DNA of 64,000 bases from Rhyzopertha dominica (Eukaryota > Arthropoda > Insecta > Coleoptera > Bostrichidae), in contig QCXZ01000064.1 of NCBI GenBank assembly GCA_025024175.1, forward strand, positions 26,284,286 to 26,348,285, written 5' to 3'. This document shows positions 63,906-64,000 of this stretch, one piece after another (the stretch's first letter is position 1; each line of letters starts with the position of its first letter). The notes beneath the pieces were generated by a model. It searched no databases. It saw only the letters and a list, made by a program, of their open reading frames with translations, and had not been told where the DNA came from. A program made the position numbers and the translations under genes.

Positions 63906-64000
63906 GGATGCAACAACTTATCGACAATTTAGAGATTTTTAATGAAGTATGGATCCATCATATAGTTCCAATTGATAGTCAGCTAAGTAAATGGCAAAAG
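63906..64000 (+). pseudogene. Probable mariner transposase fragment at the right edge
   Basis: The plus strand reads MQQLIDNLEIFNEVWIHHIV then PIDSQLSKWQK, open to the edge. VWIHHIVPIDSQLSKW resembles the first catalytic block of mariner (DETWIHHYTPETKQQSKQW) with changes. It happens to follow tttctttccttag, which imitates a splice acceptor, but it does not resemble the talin C-terminus. Confidence 0.5.

Noticed and set aside
63906..64000. Talin exon 31
   Set aside because: Phase fits, but the residues do not match the conserved C-terminal helix and do resemble mariner.
1..64000. tRNA, rRNA, CRISPR or operon-type features
   Set aside because: None seen. The window is a eukaryotic locus with spliced exons, and no cloverleaf or rRNA-like block was noticed by eye; a tRNAscan run was not possible.

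Overview
The window is a piece of an AT-rich, intron-rich insect nuclear genome. Its one recognisable host gene is talin (rhea in Drosophila), on the plus strand. Thirty coding exons, all with GT-AG borders and matching phases, run from the start codon at 18942 to 63208. They encode about 2,520 residues, which is the FERM head (F0-F3), the linker, rod bundles R1-R13 and the first residues of the C-terminal dimerisation helix. The last coding exon or exons (roughly 40 residues in vertebrate talin, possibly more in insects) lie beyond the right edge. The insect assignment rests on close head and rod similarity to insect talins and on insect-type mariner, Penelope and other transposase remnants. 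The order cannot be fixed from this sequence. The long introns and numerous transposons are unlike Drosophila.

Layout. 1-18.6 kb is talin-upstream DNA with no complete gene. It holds a CpG-rich islet at about 1.66-1.94 kb with a possible minus-strand coding exon, and a Tc3-like transposon (2101-5877) carrying two nested insertions. It also holds a hAT-like terminus near 6 kb, a 125-bp tandem duplication near 7.6 kb, a decayed DDE transposase at 8.9-9.8 kb, a GC-richer patch at 12.7-13.2 kb, and another transposase scrap at 16.8 kb. A CpG-rich stretch at 18.59-18.80 kb is the most likely talin promoter or 5' leader region. From 18.9 kb to the right edge is talin, whose larger introns hold mariner, Penelope-like and non-LTR fragments, another DDE transposase, and several foldback or MITE-like elements.

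The most interesting candidate is an unexpected open exon in talin intron 24 (56023-56157). It has an acceptor in the right phase, 44 codons of raised GC, an in-frame stop, and an AATAAA with a GT-rich tail 190 bp downstream. If used as an alternative last exon, it would produce a talin cut exactly at the R11/R12 boundary. That form would keep the head, the vinculin sites and integrin site 2, but lose R12, the R13 actin-binding module and the dimerisation helix, gaining an acidic tail. Eight of the ten transposon coding remnants that I can orient inside the talin gene are antisense to it.

All calls come from reading the sequence and from remembered family features. No search, alignment program or transcript data was used.
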